Below, piece by piece: positions 62,733-64,000 of a stretch of DNA of 64,000 nucleotides. This stretch comes from G963664115 sp965263045. GTDB lineage: Bacteria; Acidobacteriota; Terriglobia; 20CM-2-55-15. The position numbers and the translations under genes were made by a program. The DNA lies in contig CBDHGK010000041.1 in the NCBI GenBank assembly GCA_965263045.1, positions 4,340,001-4,404,000 on the forward strand. Reading direction: 5' to 3'. Below the pieces are notes generated by a model, which saw only the letters and a list, made by a program, of their open reading frames with translations, was not told the DNA's origin and did not search any database. Each line of letters opens with the position of its first letter. Within the stretch, counting starts at the first letter, position 1.

Positions 62733-64000
62733 GCAGCCCGTGGCAGAAGTGGGGTTTTCTGAGTTGAGAGTTTCAGGTCTTCGCCCGGACGGAACGGCGT
62801 CTAAATCGATTCTGGAGCGCTGAGGATGGAACGAGAGCGATTCACAGTGGCTCCAGAGCAGTATTAAGGTGAATAAGGCCATGACATGTTGGCCCTGAAG
62901 GCCTCGTGGTGTGCCGTTTCCGAAATTGTTCCGAAGGATCAGGCTCAGATTCAAAGCGGCATATTGAATCAGGACGCGCTTGAGAATGTTGTCCCGATGT
63001 CGGAGGTGAACCCGACGCATTGCGCCGGTTTCCAGCGTGTGTGCGAACGGTCGTTCCAACATCAGTCCGCGCTGTCGGAGTAATTGCTTGCCCCGGTTGC
63101 CTCGGATTCGTCGCCGGTTGGCATAGACGGCCTGTTTTTCTTCGGACTTATCTTTCCAGTTGCGTCGGCCCCGGTCCGGTTCCGAGATGTAGCTGCGAAT
63201 GTTGAGGTCTTTGAATCCGGTCAACGTATCGTTACTGTGATAGCCCTTATCCGCCACCAGTTCGGAGAGCACATCGTTCCGAAGTTTCGATCCAGGATCG
63301 GCGGCCAAGGTCTCCATCTGATGCGCGGCTTGGATCATCGTTTCTTTGATCGTCGTCGTGTCGCCCTGATCGGCACCCTGCACCGTGACCGCCAGGATGG
63401 CTCCGGTCTTCATGTCGGCGGCATGCTCCACCTTATGGGCCAGATGCGTTCGTCCGTCCTTCATCTTCGTGATTCGCGCATCCGGGTCGTGGGGATGCTC
63501 CCACTCTTTGTTCGATCCTTTCTTCGACCGCTTGCGGTCGAGTCGCCCCAGCTCGGTTTGCGTCGGTGTCTCGATCCCAGACGCCTTGGCCAGCCGTGTC
63601 AGGAATTGGTTGTAGGCTTCTCCGGTGTCCCGGCGTACGATCGACCGCATCGCCGCGTTGGCTTCCAGTGTCGATGCATCCACGCCCACCGTCTTCCCAT
63701 CGATCAGGCCCTCACCGGCCAACACGCCCAACATCCACGAAAAGACCTTTCCATGTGTTTCCAGATCGATCAACCGTCGCGTCCGCGAGACTGTCGAATG
63801 ATCCGGCACCCCTTCGCTCAGCCCGACTCCAAGGAATCCTCGCAAACTCAGAGAATCGGCACACCGCCACGCTATGCCACGCTCCGAATCGATTCCTTCG
63901 AAATAGCCCACCAGCAACATCCTAAAATACTTGCCCGGCGCCACGCTCGGCCGACCCATCACCTCAGCGTAGAACTGCTCACAGGCATCTTCGACGAACC
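62730..64000 (-). CDS. IS1182-type transposase (start beyond window)
   Basis: At least 420 residues; the frame is open to the right edge. DUF772-type N-terminal blocks (YFRMLLVGYFEGIDSERGIAWRCADSLSLRGFLG, HSTVSRTRRLI) are followed by VGVDASTLEANA, ELVADKGYHSNDTL and the C-terminal helix region ending near NLSLILRN. The stop codon TAG is formed by the target sequence CTAG at the element border. A different subgroup from the IS1182 at 11345. Confidence 0.85.
   Translation of the reverse strand, partial: FVEDACEQFYAEVMGRPSVAPGKYFRMLLVGYFEGIDSERGIAWRCADSLSLRGFLGVGLSEGVPDHSTVSRTRRLIDLETHGKVFSWMLGVLAGEGLIDGKTVGVDASTLEANAAMRSIVRRDTGEAYNQFLTRLAKASGIETPTQTELGRLDRKRSKKGSNKEWEHPHDPDARITKMKDGRTHLAHKVEHAADMKTGAILAVTVQGADQGDTTTIKETMIQAAHQMETLAADPGSKLRNDVLSELVADKGYHSNDTLTGFKDLNIRSYISEPDRGRRNWKDKSEEKQAVYANRRRIRGNRGKQLLRQRGLMLERPFAHTLETGAMRRVHLRHRDNILKRVLIQYAALNLSLILRNNFGNGTPRGLQGQHVMALFTLILLWSHCESLSFHPQRSRIDLDAVPSGRRPETLNSENPTSATGC
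62734..64000 (-). mobile_element. IS1182-type element, left end in window
   Basis: The inner end begins CAGCCCGTGGCAGAAG directly after CTAG (62730-62733), inside a secreted-protein gene. The other end and its CTAG copy are outside the window. Confidence 0.7.

Overview
This 64 kb window most likely comes from an acidobacterium. The signature is a PadR regulator next to a permease of the acidobacterial duplicated orphan permease (ADOP) type, together with debris of Ser/Thr kinase-TolB propeller genes, DUF6152 and DUF5916 proteins, TonB receptors and VCBS-repeat lipoproteins. No tRNA, rRNA or CRISPR array was seen. The window is a heavily rearranged, IS-rich accessory region. I count IS256 (three elements, two almost identical), IS1380 (two plus a remnant), IS1182-type (two plus a related MITE), IS66, IS110, IS630 (one plus a deletion derivative), an IS3 fragment and a tandem pair of IS91-type elements that carry a tyrosine recombinase. 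Many host genes are split, frameshifted or reduced to fragments, and several can be rebuilt across the insertion from the target duplications.

Layout. 1-6.2 kb: DUF305/LVIVD secreted protein (partial), then a PadR-ADOP pair whose permease is split by an IS256 element. 6.3-9.1 kb: a GntR fragment, a VCBS-repeat lipoprotein and an outer-membrane protein; this 2.83 kb block recurs almost unchanged at 43.6-46.4 kb. 9.1-13.3 kb: IS3 fragment, IS1380 nested at the end of an IS1182, and a broken kinase. 13.3-20.9 kb: flavin monooxygenase, TonB receptor with a small Cys-containing secreted protein, a secreted protein and several gene fragments. 21-31.5 kb: a kinase start split by the second IS256 copy, a DUF5916 protein with an internal amber codon, a TolB-propeller lipoprotein, IS110, an SDR and an FAD monooxygenase. 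32-36.2 kb: orphan TRAP binding protein, broken B3 metallo-beta-lactamase, IS1380. 36.3-41.3 kb: two head-to-tail 2506-bp recombinase/IS91 units. 41.6-46.7 kb: MFS transporter with a MITE inserted in frame, then the second copy of the GntR/VCBS/OMP block.

46.7-62 kb looks like a stress-response region. An operon encodes an ECF sigma factor, a zinc-binding anti-sigma factor and an HtrA protease. Around it lie genes for BON, STAS, membrane, alanine dehydrogenase, small beta-barrel, secreted, CBS and PEGA proteins. Five of the transcription units here share an upstream bipartite motif, GTGTAAGAA-N15-CACTCACTA, always in the direction of the gene and with an exact 15-nt gap. I read it as a promoter of a shared regulon, possibly that of the local ECF sigma factor; this is inference. 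IS66 and IS630 insertions have damaged two members.

Most elements whose ends I could resolve sit at CTAG. The near-identity of duplicated elements and the single-lesion pseudogenes point to a recent burst of transposition.
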